From: Marinobacter azerbaijanicus
GTDB lineage: Bacteria; Pseudomonadota; Gammaproteobacteria; Pseudomonadales; Oleiphilaceae
Direction of reading: 5' to 3'
Assembly (NCBI RefSeq): GCF_030250645.1
Contig: NZ_JASSVS010000005.1
Span: forward strand, 124,001-188,000
Length of the DNA stretch: 64,000 bases
In this document: positions 7,761 to 18,794 of the stretch, piece by piece
Layout: the number at the start of each line of letters is the position of its first letter
Numbering within the stretch: position 1 is the stretch's first letter
Made by a program: the position numbers and the translations under genes
The notes under the pieces: generated by a model
Databases searched by the model: none
Seen by the model: the letters and a program-made list of their open reading frames with translations, nothing else
What the model was told of the DNA's origin: nothing

Positions 7761-8867
7761 ATGTTGAAGTTGTGTAAGCCTGCGGCGCTGGCCGCCGCTA
7801 TTGCTGTGTCATTGGGTGCGCCTTCTGCCTTTGCAGCGGAAGAAGTGCGTGTTTACAACTGGTCTGATTACATTGCCGAGGACACGCTGGAGAAGTTCAC
7901 CGCGGAAACCGGCATCAAGGTGATCTACGACGTTTACGACAGCAACGAGATCCTGGAAGCGGCGCTGCTCTCCGGCCGTTCCGGTTACGATCTGGTGGTG
8001 CCTTCCAACCACTACGTGGCCAAGCAGATTTCCGCCGGGGCCTTCGAGCCACTGGACCACGCCAGGTTGCCGAACATGGCCAACCTGAACCCGGACCTGA
8101 TGGACGACCTGGAAGAGGTCGACCCGGGCAGCCAGTTCTCCCTGCCTTACCTCTGGGGCACCAACGGTTATGGCTACAACGAGGGCCGTATTAAGGAAAT
8201 CCTCGGTGACGACGCCCCGACCGACTCCTGGGCCCTGGTGTTTGATCCGGAAGTCACCGGCAAGCTCGCCGCCGGCGGCTGTGGCATTGCCATGCTGGAT
8301 TCCGGTGAGGAGATGGTACGCGCGGCCATGGCCTACATCGGTCTGGACCCGAACAGCATCAACGCCGAGGACATCAAGAAAGGCGGCGAGGTGATCAAGG
8401 CCATCCGCCCGAACGTGACCTATTTCCACTCATCCCGTTACATTGCCGACCTGGCCAATGGTGACCTGTGCGTGGCTGCCGGCTACTCCGGCGACATCCT
8501 GCAGGCCGCTGCCCGCGCCGAGGAAGCCGGCAACGGCAATGTGATCCGCTACACCATCCCCAAGGAGGGCGCGGTGCTGTGGTTCGACATGATGACCATC
8601 CCGGCCGGTGCGCCGAACGTGGAAAACGCCCACAAGCTGATGGACTTCCTGATGCGCCCGGAGATCATTGCGGACGTGACCAACTACGTGTGGTACGCCA
8701 ACCCCAACAAGCCGGCCAACGAATTCGTTGATCCGGAGATTCTTAGCGACACCAGCATCTACCCCACCGACGAGGTGATGAAGAAGCTGTACATCATGGA
8801 AGGTCGGCCCCAGGACGCACAGCGCCTGATGACCCGCACCTGGACCAACGTGAAGTCTGGTCGTTAA
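7761..8867 (+). CDS. potF: Polyamine ABC transporter periplasmic binding protein (PotF/SpuD type)
   Basis: A 368-residue secreted binding protein with a signal peptide ending near residue 25 ('GAPSAFA'). The mature start 'EEVRVYNWSDYIAEDTLEKF' carries the NWSDYI box that lines the PotF/SpuD ligand pocket; 'YDLVVPSNHYV' and 'GAVLWFDMMTIPAGA', with the amine-binding Asp, also match. Putrescine is the likely ligand given puuABC next door. The PotF pocket Trp in its G-W-x-GD segment is here 'AAGYSGDILQA', so affinity or specificity may differ. It is first in a potFGHI operon; the ATP-binding gene starts three bases after its stop. Confidence 0.88.
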   Translation: MLKLCKPAALAAAIAVSLGAPSAFAAEEVRVYNWSDYIAEDTLEKFTAETGIKVIYDVYDSNEILEAALLSGRSGYDLVVPSNHYVAKQISAGAFEPLDHARLPNMANLNPDLMDDLEEVDPGSQFSLPYLWGTNGYGYNEGRIKEILGDDAPTDSWALVFDPEVTGKLAAGGCGIAMLDSGEEMVRAAMAYIGLDPNSINAEDIKKGGEVIKAIRPNVTYFHSSRYIADLANGDLCVAAGYSGDILQAAARAEEAGNGNVIRYTIPKEGAVLWFDMMTIPAGAPNVENAHKLMDFLMRPEIIADVTNYVWYANPNKPANEFVDPEILSDTSIYPTDEVMKKLYIMEGRPQDAQRLMTRTWTNVKSGR

Positions 8868-8870
8868 GGG

Positions 8871-9989
8871 GTGGAAAACGGCAACAACGCCTCCGCGCAA
8901 GCGGAGGTGTTACTCAGCATTCAGGGCATCTCCAAGAGCTTCGACAGCACGCTGGCCGTGGATAACGTGAGCCTGGACATCCACAAGGGCGAGATTTTCG
9001 CCCTGCTGGGTGGCTCCGGCTCCGGCAAGTCCACGTTGCTGCGCATGCTGGCAGGCTTTGAAACGCCCAACGCCGGTCGCGTTGTACTGGATGGCCAGGA
9101 CATTACCGCCCTGCCTCCATACCTGCGACCCACCAACATGATGTTCCAGTCCTACGCACTGTTTCCCCATATGACGGTGGAGCAGAACATTGCCATGGGG
9201 CTGAAACAGGACAAACTCCCGAAAAGCGAGATTCGCGACCGGGTTGAGGCCATGCTGAAACTGGTCAAGATGGAGAGCTTTGCCAAACGCAAACCGCAGC
9301 AGCTTTCCGGCGGCCAACAGCAGCGTGTGGCCCTGGCCCGCTCGTTGGCCAAGCGGCCGAAACTGCTGTTGCTGGACGAGCCCATGGGCGCGCTGGACAA
9401 GAAACTGCGCACGGAAATGCAGCTGGAACTGGTGGACATCCTGGAAAAGGTGGGCGCCACCTGCCTGATGGTCACCCACGACCAGGAAGAAGCCATGACC
9501 ATGGCCAGTCGCATCGCCATCATGGCCCAGGGCCGCATTGCCCAGGTGGGTTCGCCCATCGATATCTACGAGAGCCCGAACAGCCGCATGACCGCGGAGT
9601 TCATCGGTTCGGTGAATATCTTCGAGGCCAATATCCTGGAAGACGAATCCGACAGCATTACGCTTAACAGTAATGCTCTGGACGCACCGGTGTTTATCGA
9701 TCGGGGCGTAACCACCCCGGCAGAGAGTACCGCGACACTCGTGGCCCTGCGCCCGGAGAAGATCTACCTCACCAGCGACAAGCCAGAAGGTGATACCAAC
9801 TGGAGCTGTGGCACCGTGGACAACATCGCATACCTGGGAGACATCACGTCCTATTACGTGAAGCTGGCCAGCGGCAAGCGCGTTCAGGCCACTATGGCCA
9901 ACGTGGAACGCCGCGGTGAGCGACCGACCTGGGGCGATACGGTGTTTGTGTCCTGGGAAGCTTCCAGCCCCATCCTGTTGTGGAACTGA
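8871..9989 (+). CDS. potG: Polyamine ABC transporter ATP-binding protein (PotG type)
   Basis: A 372-residue ATPase of the spermidine/putrescine importer family. Walker A 'GGSGSGKST' is at residues 47-55, the signature 'LSGGQQQRVALARSLA' is in the middle, Walker B is 'LLLLDEPMGALDKKL', and a TOBE-like C-terminal domain follows from about residue 290 ('VALRPEKIYL'). I accept the GTG at 8871, three bases after the potF stop, because conserved sequence begins soon after. The purine run AAGGGG runs into the start codon itself, so a separate ribosome landing site is weak and translational coupling is likely. It powers import through PotH and PotI. Confidence 0.88.
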   Translation: MENGNNASAQAEVLLSIQGISKSFDSTLAVDNVSLDIHKGEIFALLGGSGSGKSTLLRMLAGFETPNAGRVVLDGQDITALPPYLRPTNMMFQSYALFPHMTVEQNIAMGLKQDKLPKSEIRDRVEAMLKLVKMESFAKRKPQQLSGGQQQRVALARSLAKRPKLLLLDEPMGALDKKLRTEMQLELVDILEKVGATCLMVTHDQEEAMTMASRIAIMAQGRIAQVGSPIDIYESPNSRMTAEFIGSVNIFEANILEDESDSITLNSNALDAPVFIDRGVTTPAESTATLVALRPEKIYLTSDKPEGDTNWSCGTVDNIAYLGDITSYYVKLASGKRVQATMANVERRGERPTWGDTVFVSWEASSPILLWN

Positions 9990-9993
9990 TGCC

Positions 9994-10923
9994 ATGGCCA
10001 ACAAACTGATGCCCGCCCCGCTGATGGAGCGGGTACGCTCCGTGGTGTTTCACCGCCGGGTGGTGTTCGGTATCCCGTTCCTGTGGTTGCTGCTGTTCTT
10101 CCTGTTGCCGTTCGCGCTGGTGCTGAAAATCAGCTTTTCATCGGCGGTGATGGCTATCCCGCCTTACGAGCCAGTGTTCTCCTTCGTGGACAACACCTTC
10201 TCGGTGGTGGTGAATTTCAGCAACTACCTGTTCCTGCTGTCCGACAGCCTGTATATCGCCGCCTACTGGGGTTCGGTCAAGATCGCCTTCATTGCCACGC
10301 TGGTGTGCCTGCTGATCGGCTATCCCATGGCCTATGCCATGGCCCGGGCTTCGGCGCGGGTGCAACTGGTGCTGCTGTTGATGGTGATGCTGCCATCCTG
10401 GACCTCGTTCCTGATCCGCGTATACGCGTGGATGGGTATCCTCGGCAACCAGGGCCTGATGAACAACCTGTTGATGTGGCTGGGTGTGATCAACGCACCG
10501 CTGAAAATGTTGAACACCAACTTTGCGGTGGTGCTGGGCATCGCTTACGCCTATTTGCCGTTCATGGTATTGCCGATCTACACCAACCTGGTAAAGCTGG
10601 ACGTGCGCCTGCTGGAGGCTGCGTCAGACCTGGGCTGTCGCAGTCTGACCACCTTCTGGGCCATCACGCTGCCGCTGTCGAAAGCGGGCATTATTGCCGG
10701 TTCCATGCTGGTGTTCATTCCCGCCGTGGGTGAATTTGTGATTCCGGAACTGCTGGGCGGGCCGGATACGCTGATGATCGGCAAGGTGTTGTGGGAAGAA
10801 TTTTTCAATAACCGTGACTGGCCGGTGGCGTCGTCCCTCGCCATGGTGATGCTGGCGCTGTTACTGATCCCCATCGTGTTGTTCCACCGCTTCCAGGCCA
10901 GGGAGATGGAAAAGGATGGTTAA
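9994..10923 (+). CDS. potH: Polyamine ABC transporter permease (PotH type)
   Basis: A 309-residue inner-membrane permease with about six hydrophobic helices, beginning with 'VVFGIPFLWLLLFFLLPFALVLKI'. The EAA loop that contacts the ATPase is visible as 'EAASDLGCRSLTTFWAITLPLSKAGI' near residues 205-230. I start at the ATG 9994, four bases after potG ends, rather than at in-frame codons inside potG. Its last eight bases overlap potI, so the two halves of the channel are probably made in fixed proportion. Confidence 0.88.
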   Translation: MANKLMPAPLMERVRSVVFHRRVVFGIPFLWLLLFFLLPFALVLKISFSSAVMAIPPYEPVFSFVDNTFSVVVNFSNYLFLLSDSLYIAAYWGSVKIAFIATLVCLLIGYPMAYAMARASARVQLVLLLMVMLPSWTSFLIRVYAWMGILGNQGLMNNLLMWLGVINAPLKMLNTNFAVVLGIAYAYLPFMVLPIYTNLVKLDVRLLEAASDLGCRSLTTFWAITLPLSKAGIIAGSMLVFIPAVGEFVIPELLGGPDTLMIGKVLWEEFFNNRDWPVASSLAMVMLALLLIPIVLFHRFQAREMEKDG

Positions 10924-11737
10924 GTCGCGGCCGTTCAGTTTCTCAAAGGTCATGCTGGTACTGGGCCTGCTGTTTCTCTATCTGCCGATGTTCGTGTTGA
11001 TCGTCTACTCGTTCAACGCCTCCCGACTGGTATCGGTGTGGGCGGGCTTTTCCACCCACTGGTACGGCGAGCTGTTCCGCGACCAGCAGATTCTGTCTGC
11101 CGTGTGGATGAGCCTGAAGATTGCCTTCTACTCCGCCAGCATGGCGGTGTGCCTGGGTACACTTTGTGCCTTCGTGATGACCCGCTTCAAACGCATTCGC
11201 GGGCGCACCCTGCTGTCCAGCATGATCAGTGCGCCACTGGTGATGCCGGAAGTCATCACCGGCCTGTCGCTGTTGCTGTTGTTTGTGCAGATGGCACAGA
11301 CGATCGGCTGGCCGGTGGACCGGGGCATGGCGACGATCTGGATAGCCCACACCACCTTCTGCAGCGCCTACGTAGCGGTGGTGGTCAGCGCCCGCCTGCG
11401 GGAAGTGGACCGTTCCATGGAGGAAGCGGCCATGGATCTGGGTTGCACACCGTTCAAGACATTTTTTGTGATCACCCTGCCGGTCATCATGCCGGCACTG
11501 GTGTCCGGCTGGCTGCTGGCCTTTACCCTGTCGCTGGATGACCTGGTGATTGCCAGCTTTGTTTCCGGCCCCGGGGCCACAACCCTGCCCATGGTGGTGT
11601 TCTCATCGGTCCGAATGGGTGTGTCTCCCAAGATCAATGCGCTGGCCGCGCTGATCATTCTGGCGGTGTCGCTGATTGCGTTTATTGCCTGGTATCTGAT
11701 GTGGCGGGCCGAGAAGAGGCGTCGAGGGGAAGCATAA
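10916..11737 (+). CDS. potI: Polyamine ABC transporter permease (PotI type)
   Basis: A 273-residue permease, the partner of PotH. It starts with a membrane helix 'VMLVLGLLFLYLPMFVLIVYSFN', has 'WMSLKIAFYSASMAVCLGTL' next, and an EAA loop 'EAAMDLGCTPFKTFFVITLPVIMPALVSG' near residues 175-203, split here only for description. The C-terminus 'YLMWRAEKRRR' is basic and cytoplasmic, as in PotI/PotC. It is the last gene of the potFGHI unit and is followed by a strong hairpin at 11748-11773. Confidence 0.88.
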   Translation: MVKSRPFSFSKVMLVLGLLFLYLPMFVLIVYSFNASRLVSVWAGFSTHWYGELFRDQQILSAVWMSLKIAFYSASMAVCLGTLCAFVMTRFKRIRGRTLLSSMISAPLVMPEVITGLSLLLLFVQMAQTIGWPVDRGMATIWIAHTTFCSAYVAVVVSARLREVDRSMEEAAMDLGCTPFKTFFVITLPVIMPALVSGWLLAFTLSLDDLVIASFVSGPGATTLPMVVFSSVRMGVSPKINALAALIILAVSLIAFIAWYLMWRAEKRRRGEA

Positions 11738-11747
11738 CACCCCCGCC

Positions 11748-11773
11748 AGGAGCCCGGCTTTCACCGGGCTCCT
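11748..11773 (+). terminator. Hairpin between convergent potI and methyltransferase genes
   Basis: AGGAGCCCGG at 11748-11757 pairs perfectly with CCGGGCTCCT at 11764-11773 around a six-base loop. It begins ten bases after the potI stop and lies 16 bases beyond the stop of the opposite-strand methyltransferase, so it could end both transcripts. The following T tract on the plus strand is short and interrupted (CCCTTTGCCTTTGC), so termination efficiency is uncertain. Confidence 0.7.
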
Positions 11774-11789
11774 GTACCCTTTGCCTTTG

Positions 11790-12674
11790 CTACGCGTTCT
11801 CGGGATTTCGGGCGGTAATACACCAGGAGCTGGACGGCATGACAATCTGCCCGGCGTTGTCCTGATAGGGCGTCAGCGCCTGTCGCAGGGCTTCCTCGAT
11901 TTCCGGGCGCTGCTGTTCAGCCAGTTCCCCCGCCTCCCGGAAAACCTCGCCGGCCGGCCCGATGGCAAGCTGGAAGTTGATAGCGTCCTGTACCGAATCC
12001 CCCACGGTTACCGGGCCGTCGACCTGCTCGAAGTTCACATCCTGGAATCCTGCAATTTCAAGCTGCTGCGACACCACCTCGGTGTTGGCCATGGAGAAGG
12101 GCCCCGGGCCACAGGAACGGGCACCCTCGCCCGGCTCCGGCAGAAAACGCAGCACCACCTCCTTCGCCATACCCAGCCAGGGGTTATACTCGCTGCTGCG
12201 CCAGACAATAAACATCAACTCACCCCCTGGGCGCAGGGCCCGGCGGATGTTCTTCATGGCCCGCACCGGATTTTCAAAGAACATCATTCCAAAGCGTGAA
12301 AAACACAGGTCGAAACGGCCATCAAAGGGATAGCGCTCCACGTCTTCGGTAATAAAACGGATGTTCTCCAGGCCAGCCTTGCGGGCTTCATCCCGCGCCC
12401 TGGTCAGGAACTGTTCCACGCAGTCAACGCCCAGCACAAAACCCTCGGGGCCGGTCTTGTGCGCCAGCTGGATTGCGGTGTCGCCCCAGCCACAGCCAAC
12501 ATCCAGGATGCGGCTGCCAGGAGCGACGGTCAGTTTCTCCAGTGGTATACGGCTGTGGTAGCTCAGACCTTCCATCAGGATGTGGTGGAAGCGATCAAAT
12601 TTGTCCGCCAGGGTATCGTTCCAGAACTGAACATATTCGGTAGGCTCAGTCAGTGTGGCTGCTATCTCGTTCAT
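11790..12674 (-). CDS. Class I SAM-dependent methyltransferase
   Basis: A 294-residue methyltransferase of the UbiE/Methyltransf_11/25 type. Motif I 'ILDVGCGWGDTAIQLA' near residues 56-71 binds SAM; motif II-like 'VLGVDCVEQFLTRAR' follows, then 'DLCFSRFGMMFFENP' (post-II) and 'ALRPGGELMFIVW' (motif III). The C-terminal 100 residues include 'VVSQQLEIAGFQDVNFEQVD', common in small-molecule methyltransferases. The acceptor cannot be told. It is divergent from the 649-residue protein across 160 bases, and they may share a control region. A GGAGGACACC stretch just before the ATG provides a good ribosome binding site. Confidence 0.85.
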   Translation of the reverse strand: MNEIAATLTEPTEYVQFWNDTLADKFDRFHHILMEGLSYHSRIPLEKLTVAPGSRILDVGCGWGDTAIQLAHKTGPEGFVLGVDCVEQFLTRARDEARKAGLENIRFITEDVERYPFDGRFDLCFSRFGMMFFENPVRAMKNIRRALRPGGELMFIVWRSSEYNPWLGMAKEVVLRFLPEPGEGARSCGPGPFSMANTEVVSQQLEIAGFQDVNFEQVDGPVTVGDSVQDAINFQLAIGPAGEVFREAGELAEQQRPEIEEALRQALTPYQDNAGQIVMPSSSWCITARNPENA

Positions 12675-12834
12675 GGTGTCCTCCTTTGCGCTTTCCAGTC
12701 AGTAACCCAAGGACGCATGAAGCCGACATCTTGTTCCCCGGATATTTCGTTTCTTGCTCCGGTGCAACTACACTGGCAATGGCGGTACGCCCCTCTGTCC
12801 TGATGGGTGCGAAATAATACAAAGGAGCTGACAC

Positions 12835-14780
<1,946 letters not shown>

Positions 14781-14784
<4 letters not shown>

Positions 14785-15776
14785 CTCATATTCTTGCGCA
14801 TAAAGTTCTGGATTTCCCCCACAATCCCCGAGCGGAAGGCCATTACCGTCAGCACGAAGATAGCACCGAGAATGGGATCAACCCAGTCGCCCAGCGGGCC
14901 TTGCGAGAGCTGGTACTCCAGGGTCACCACGAAGCCGGCGCCCACCACCGGTCCCAGGAGGGTTCCAGTGCCGCCCAGCAGGGTCATGAGGATGACTTCA
15001 CCAGACATGTGCCAGTGGGCGTCATTAAGGGATGCCAGCTGGAACACCACGGTTTTCACCGAGCCGGCCAGGCCAGCAAGGCCGGCTGAGAGCACGAAAG
15101 CCAGCAGTTTGTAGCGGTCCACATTGTAGCCCAGAGATACCGCCCTTGGTTCATTCTGCTTGATTGCCTTGAGCACCTGGCCGAATGGTGAACCAACGAT
15201 TCGCTGCACCAGCAGGTAACCGCCCAGGAACACCGCCAGCACAAAGTAATACATGGCATTGTTGTCACTCAGGTCTATCAGGCCGAACAGGTGACCCCGG
15301 GGCACCCCGTGCATGCCGTCTTCGCCACCGGTGAAGGGGGCCTGCACGAAGAAGAAATAGACCAGTTGCGCCAGTGCCAGGGTGATCATCGCAAAGTAGA
15401 TGCCCTGGCGACGTATGGCGACAAGGCCAAAACCAAGGCCCAGCAGCAGCGATGTTGCTGTGCCGACGATGATGCCCATTTCCGTGGTCAGCCCGGGGAA
15501 ACTTGATAGCAGGTAGCCGGTTGTGTAGGAACCTGCTGCCAGGAACGCGGCATGTCCGAAAGACAGCAGGCCGGTGTAGCCCAGCAGAAGATTCAACGCC
15601 ACTGCGAACAGGGCGAAACAGAGGATCTTCATCAGGAACACCGGGTACAGGACTGCCGGTGCAAGCAGAAGCAGTGCCAGCAACACCAGGTTCAGTATCT
15701 GTTTCTTGCGCTGTTCAGACTTCTGTTGCCTGACGATACTTTGCTGGATATCTGTCTGGGTCGTTGTGGTCGCCAT
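14781..15776 (-). CDS. livM: Branched-chain amino acid-type ABC transporter permease (LivM)
   Basis: A 331-residue permease with about eight or nine hydrophobic segments. Family marks include 'VALNLLLGYTGLLSFGHAAFLAAGSYTTGYL' near residues 58-88, broken here only for citation, 'AIRRQGIYFAMITLALAQLV', and 'LLGGTGTLLGPVVGAGFVV'. It is the last gene of a livG-livF-livK-livH-livM unit on the minus strand; two bases separate it from livH. Its stop codon overlaps the convergent upstream neighbour by four bases. The substrate may be a branched amino acid or a short branched carboxylate. Confidence 0.87.
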
Positions 15777-15778
15777 GG

Positions 15779-16666
15779 TTACGCCTCCTTACCGAACAGG
15801 CCCGATGGCCGAATCAACAAAACAACCACCATCACCAGGAAGATCACGGCTGCCGACCCTTCCGGGTAGAATACTTTGGTAAAACCTTCCACAACCCCCA
15901 TCATCAGGCCGGTAATCACGGCGCCAGCGATGGAACCCATGCCGCCGATTACTACCACGGCGAATACCACGATGAGGATGTTGGAGCCCATCACCGGGGA
16001 AACCGAGTAAATGGGCGCTGCAAGGGCGCCGGCAAAGGCAGCCAGCATGACGCCAAAGCCGTAGGTCAGGCTGATCAGCAGCGGCACGTTGATGCCGAAC
16101 CCCTGCATCAGTTGGGAATCTTCCGTTCCTGCCCGCAGGTAGGAGCCAAGCCGGGTTTTCTCGATCATGAACCAGGTACCGAAACACACCAGCAGGGCAG
16201 CCACGATAACCCAGGCACGATAGTAGGGGAGGAACATGAAGCCAAGGTTCATACCGCCCCTGAACACTTCCGGCATTGAGTAGCGCAGGCCGGAAACGCC
16301 GTAAATATTGGTCAGTACACCCTGGAGAATAAGGGCGATACCGAAAGTCAGGAGCAGGCTGTAGATATGGTCCTGGCCGGCAATACGCCGCAACAGGAAA
16401 TACTCCAGCACGATACCAAAGCAACCAACTATCACCGGCGCCAGAAACAGGGCAACCCAGTAGTTGACCCCGAAGGCATCAAACAGGAGTACTGTGCCCA
16501 TGGCACCGAGCATGTACATGGCACCGTGAGCAAAGTTGATGATTTTGAGCAGGCCGAAGATGACCGCCAGCCCCAGACTCAACAGGGCGTAGAAGGCACC
16601 ATTGATTACCCCGAGCATTAACTGGCCAGACAGCACGGCCACGGGGACTCCCAGAATCTCGGTCAT
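15779..16666 (-). CDS. livH: Branched-chain amino acid-type ABC transporter permease (LivH)
   Basis: A 295-residue membrane permease. Its N-terminal region 'VINGAFYALLSLGLAVIFGL' and 'IINFAHGAMYMLGAMG' are standard LivH signatures, and 'GGMGSIAGAVITGLMMGVVE' near residues 241-260 is the loop that contacts the ATPases. It is 110 bases downstream of livK, with a hairpin in that gap, and two bases upstream of livM. It would form the channel with LivM and be driven by LivG and LivF. Confidence 0.87.
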   Translation of the reverse strand: MTEILGVPVAVLSGQLMLGVINGAFYALLSLGLAVIFGLLKIINFAHGAMYMLGAMGTVLLFDAFGVNYWVALFLAPVIVGCFGIVLEYFLLRRIAGQDHIYSLLLTFGIALILQGVLTNIYGVSGLRYSMPEVFRGGMNLGFMFLPYYRAWVIVAALLVCFGTWFMIEKTRLGSYLRAGTEDSQLMQGFGINVPLLISLTYGFGVMLAAFAGALAAPIYSVSPVMGSNILIVVFAVVVIGGMGSIAGAVITGLMMGVVEGFTKVFYPEGSAAVIFLVMVVVLLIRPSGLFGKEA

Positions 16667-16732
16667 GTTACAAACTCCAAAAGCAGCGCAACGTTCAACT
16701 TACTGAGGCGAAGTGCGATTCTGCAGGTCAGT

Positions 16733-16761
16733 GGCCGCCCCGCCGGGAATGCGGGACGGCC
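16733..16761 (-). other. Hairpin between livK and livH
   Basis: GGCCGCCCCG at 16733-16742 pairs with CGGGACGGCC at 16752-16761, ten pairs with one G-U-type mismatch, around a nine-base loop. Read on the minus strand it begins 15 bases after the livK stop. No T tract follows, so it is more likely a 3' stabiliser of livK mRNA than a terminator. Higher expression of the binding protein than of the permeases is usual in such operons. Confidence 0.5.
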
Positions 16762-16776
16762 TGGTCGGTCAGAACA

Positions 16777-17991
16777 TCAGTTTTGGGTTACGAGCTTGCA
16801 CTTGCTCTCGGACAGCGGACGATAGGCTTCATCCCCTGGAATGGTCCGCACGATATCGTACAGGTCCCATTCGTTCTTGGATTCCTCAGGTGTCTTCACT
16901 TCCGCCAGGTACATGTCGTGTACCATGCGGCCGTCCTCACGAATGATGCCGTTCTTGGCAAACATGTCGTTGATGGGTGTATCCATCATCTGCTTGCGTA
17001 CGGTCTGGGAATCGTCGGAGCCGGTGGCCTTGACGGCGTTCAGATACTGGATGGTGCTGGAGTAGATACCTGCATGGACCATGGTGGGACGAACGCCGGT
17101 CTCTTCCATGAAACGGTCTGACCACTCACGGGTTTCATCGTTCATATCCCAGTACCAGCCGGTAGTCAGCTGGATGCCCTGTGCACTCTGTGCGCCCAGC
17201 GCATGTACGTCTGTCAGGAACAGCAATAGAGCTGCAAGAGTCTGCCCGGACTGTGTCAGACCGAATTCACCGGCTGTGGTGATGGCGTTGGTGGTGTCGG
17301 CACCGGCATTGGCCAGGGCAACCACGTCAGCGCCGGACGACTGCGCCTGCAGGATGAAAGACGAGAAATCGGATGTCGGGAACGGATGACGAACAGTCTG
17401 GATGACTTCGCCGCCGTTCTCTTCCACCACACGGGTCACGTCACCTTCCAGGGCGTGGCCGAAAGCGTAATCAGCGGTCAGGATAAACCAGGTCTTGCCA
17501 CCCTCCTTTACCACAGCGCTGGCTGTACCATTGGCGAGTGGGTAGGTGTCGTAAACATAGTGGATGTGGTTGGGAGTACAGTGCTCGTTAGTGATGCTGG
17601 AAGCAGCGGAGCCAGATACGATGCCCAGTTTGTTACTCTCTTCCAGGATGTTGCTCACAGCGATGGTGACTGATGAAGCAACCAGGCCTGCCACCAGGTC
17701 CACGTCTTCGTTCTCAACCCAGCGACGGACCGTGCTTGAGGACGAGTCGGGGCTGTTGCGATCGTCAGCGCTGACAATCTCAATCTTGGCACCATTGACC
17801 TTGCCGCCAAAATCGGCAACGGCCATTTCCAGAGCTGTGAGGCCATTGGGGCCGGCAAGGTCACGATAGGTGCCTGACATGTCCGCCAGGTAACCGATCT
17901 TGACCGTGTTATCGGATATCTCAGCCTGGGCACCGCCCACAAGCAAGGCTGAGGCAACCGCTGAGGTCAGAAGCTTTTTGGTAATTGTCAT
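16777..17991 (-). CDS. livK: LivK-type periplasmic binding protein of the ABC importer
   Basis: A 404-residue type I periplasmic binding protein. The start is the ATG at 17989-17991, preceded by a GGAG site; the open frame extends 27 codons further but lacks a signal-like start. The signal peptide 'MTITKKLLTSAVASALLVGG' is cut near 'AQA'. The mature protein begins 'ISDNTVKIGYLADMSGTYRD', and 'DLVAGLVASSVTIAVSNILE' is typical of the family. This subgroup of LivK-like proteins often serves carboxylates or aromatic acids as well as amino acids, so the ligand is open. It sits between livF and livH. Confidence 0.85.
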   Translation of the reverse strand: MTITKKLLTSAVASALLVGGAQAEISDNTVKIGYLADMSGTYRDLAGPNGLTALEMAVADFGGKVNGAKIEIVSADDRNSPDSSSSTVRRWVENEDVDLVAGLVASSVTIAVSNILEESNKLGIVSGSAASSITNEHCTPNHIHYVYDTYPLANGTASAVVKEGGKTWFILTADYAFGHALEGDVTRVVEENGGEVIQTVRHPFPTSDFSSFILQAQSSGADVVALANAGADTTNAITTAGEFGLTQSGQTLAALLLFLTDVHALGAQSAQGIQLTTGWYWDMNDETREWSDRFMEETGVRPTMVHAGIYSSTIQYLNAVKATGSDDSQTVRKQMMDTPINDMFAKNGIIREDGRMVHDMYLAEVKTPEESKNEWDLYDIVRTIPGDEAYRPLSESKCKLVTQN

Positions 17992-18071
17992 TGTTGTTTC
18001 TCCGCTACTGTCTTTGCGTTGGTTTTCGGGATTCTTTCTTGTTGCTTTTGTTGCACTCTCGAACCCGGACA

Positions 18072-18794
18072 TTAAACGCCCAGGTATCTATCCAGCATCG
18101 ACTGCTTGCTCTCAAGCTCGTCGGCGCTGATCTCCTCCACAATCTGGCCGTGTTCCATCACGTAATGACGGTCCGCCAGGGGTGCGGCGAAATGAAAATT
18201 CTGTTCTACCAGGACAATCGTCAGCCCCTTCTCCTTGAGATGAATCAGCACCTCGCCCAACTTCTCGACGATGACCGGGGCCAGGCCCTCGGTAATCTCA
18301 TCAAGCAGCAGCATGTTGGCGCCGGTTCTCAGTATCCGGGCCATCGCCAGCATCTGCTGCTCTCCACCAGAGAGTTTGGAACCCTGGCTGGTGCGACGCT
18401 CGTAGAGGTTCGGGAACATCGAGAAGATTTCTTCCAGCCCCATACCGCCGCTTCTGACTACGGGAGGGAGCGTCAGGTTTTCCATGACATTGAGTCCGGA
18501 AAAAATGCCCCGGTGTTCGGGGCAATACCCGACTCCCAACCTTGCTATGTGGTGAGGAGCACAGGACATGGTCTCCTCACCGTTGATCATGATGGATCCG
18601 GTACGCCTGCCCACCATATTCATGATGGCTTTAAGGGTTGTGCTGCGACCGGCGCCGTTGCGGCCCAACAGGGTAACCAGCTCACCGCGCTGGACCTCCA
18701 TGTCAATGCCATGGAGGATGTGGGACTCGCCGTAAAAGGCGTGAAGCCCGGCAATGCGCAACTGCTCGTATTCTTTGTGGGAGGCCTGGCTCAT
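18072..18794 (-). CDS. livF: ABC importer ATP-binding protein (LivF) with Arg in place of the Walker A Lys
   Basis: A 240-residue ATPase of LivF type. The signature 'KLSGGEQQMLAMARILRTG' and Walker B 'MLLLDEITEGLAPVIVEKL' are intact. The Walker A reads 'LLGRNGAGRSTTLKAI': position 50, normally the phosphate-binding Lys, is Arg, encoded by CGC at this site. Arg occurs here in some LivF-like proteins I have seen, so the subunit may still work beside the canonical LivG. It overlaps livG by four bases and lies 80 bases upstream of the livK start. Confidence 0.87.
   Translation of the reverse strand: MSQASHKEYEQLRIAGLHAFYGESHILHGIDMEVQRGELVTLLGRNGAGRSTTLKAIMNMVGRRTGSIMINGEETMSCAPHHIARLGVGYCPEHRGIFSGLNVMENLTLPPVVRSGGMGLEEIFSMFPNLYERRTSQGSKLSGGEQQMLAMARILRTGANMLLLDEITEGLAPVIVEKLGEVLIHLKEKGLTIVLVEQNFHFAAPLADRHYVMEHGQIVEEISADELESKQSMLDRYLGV

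Noticed and set aside
8910..10004. Open frame of 364 codons opposite potG
   Set aside because: potG has complete ABC motifs; the opposite frame spans the gene boundary and shows no domain.
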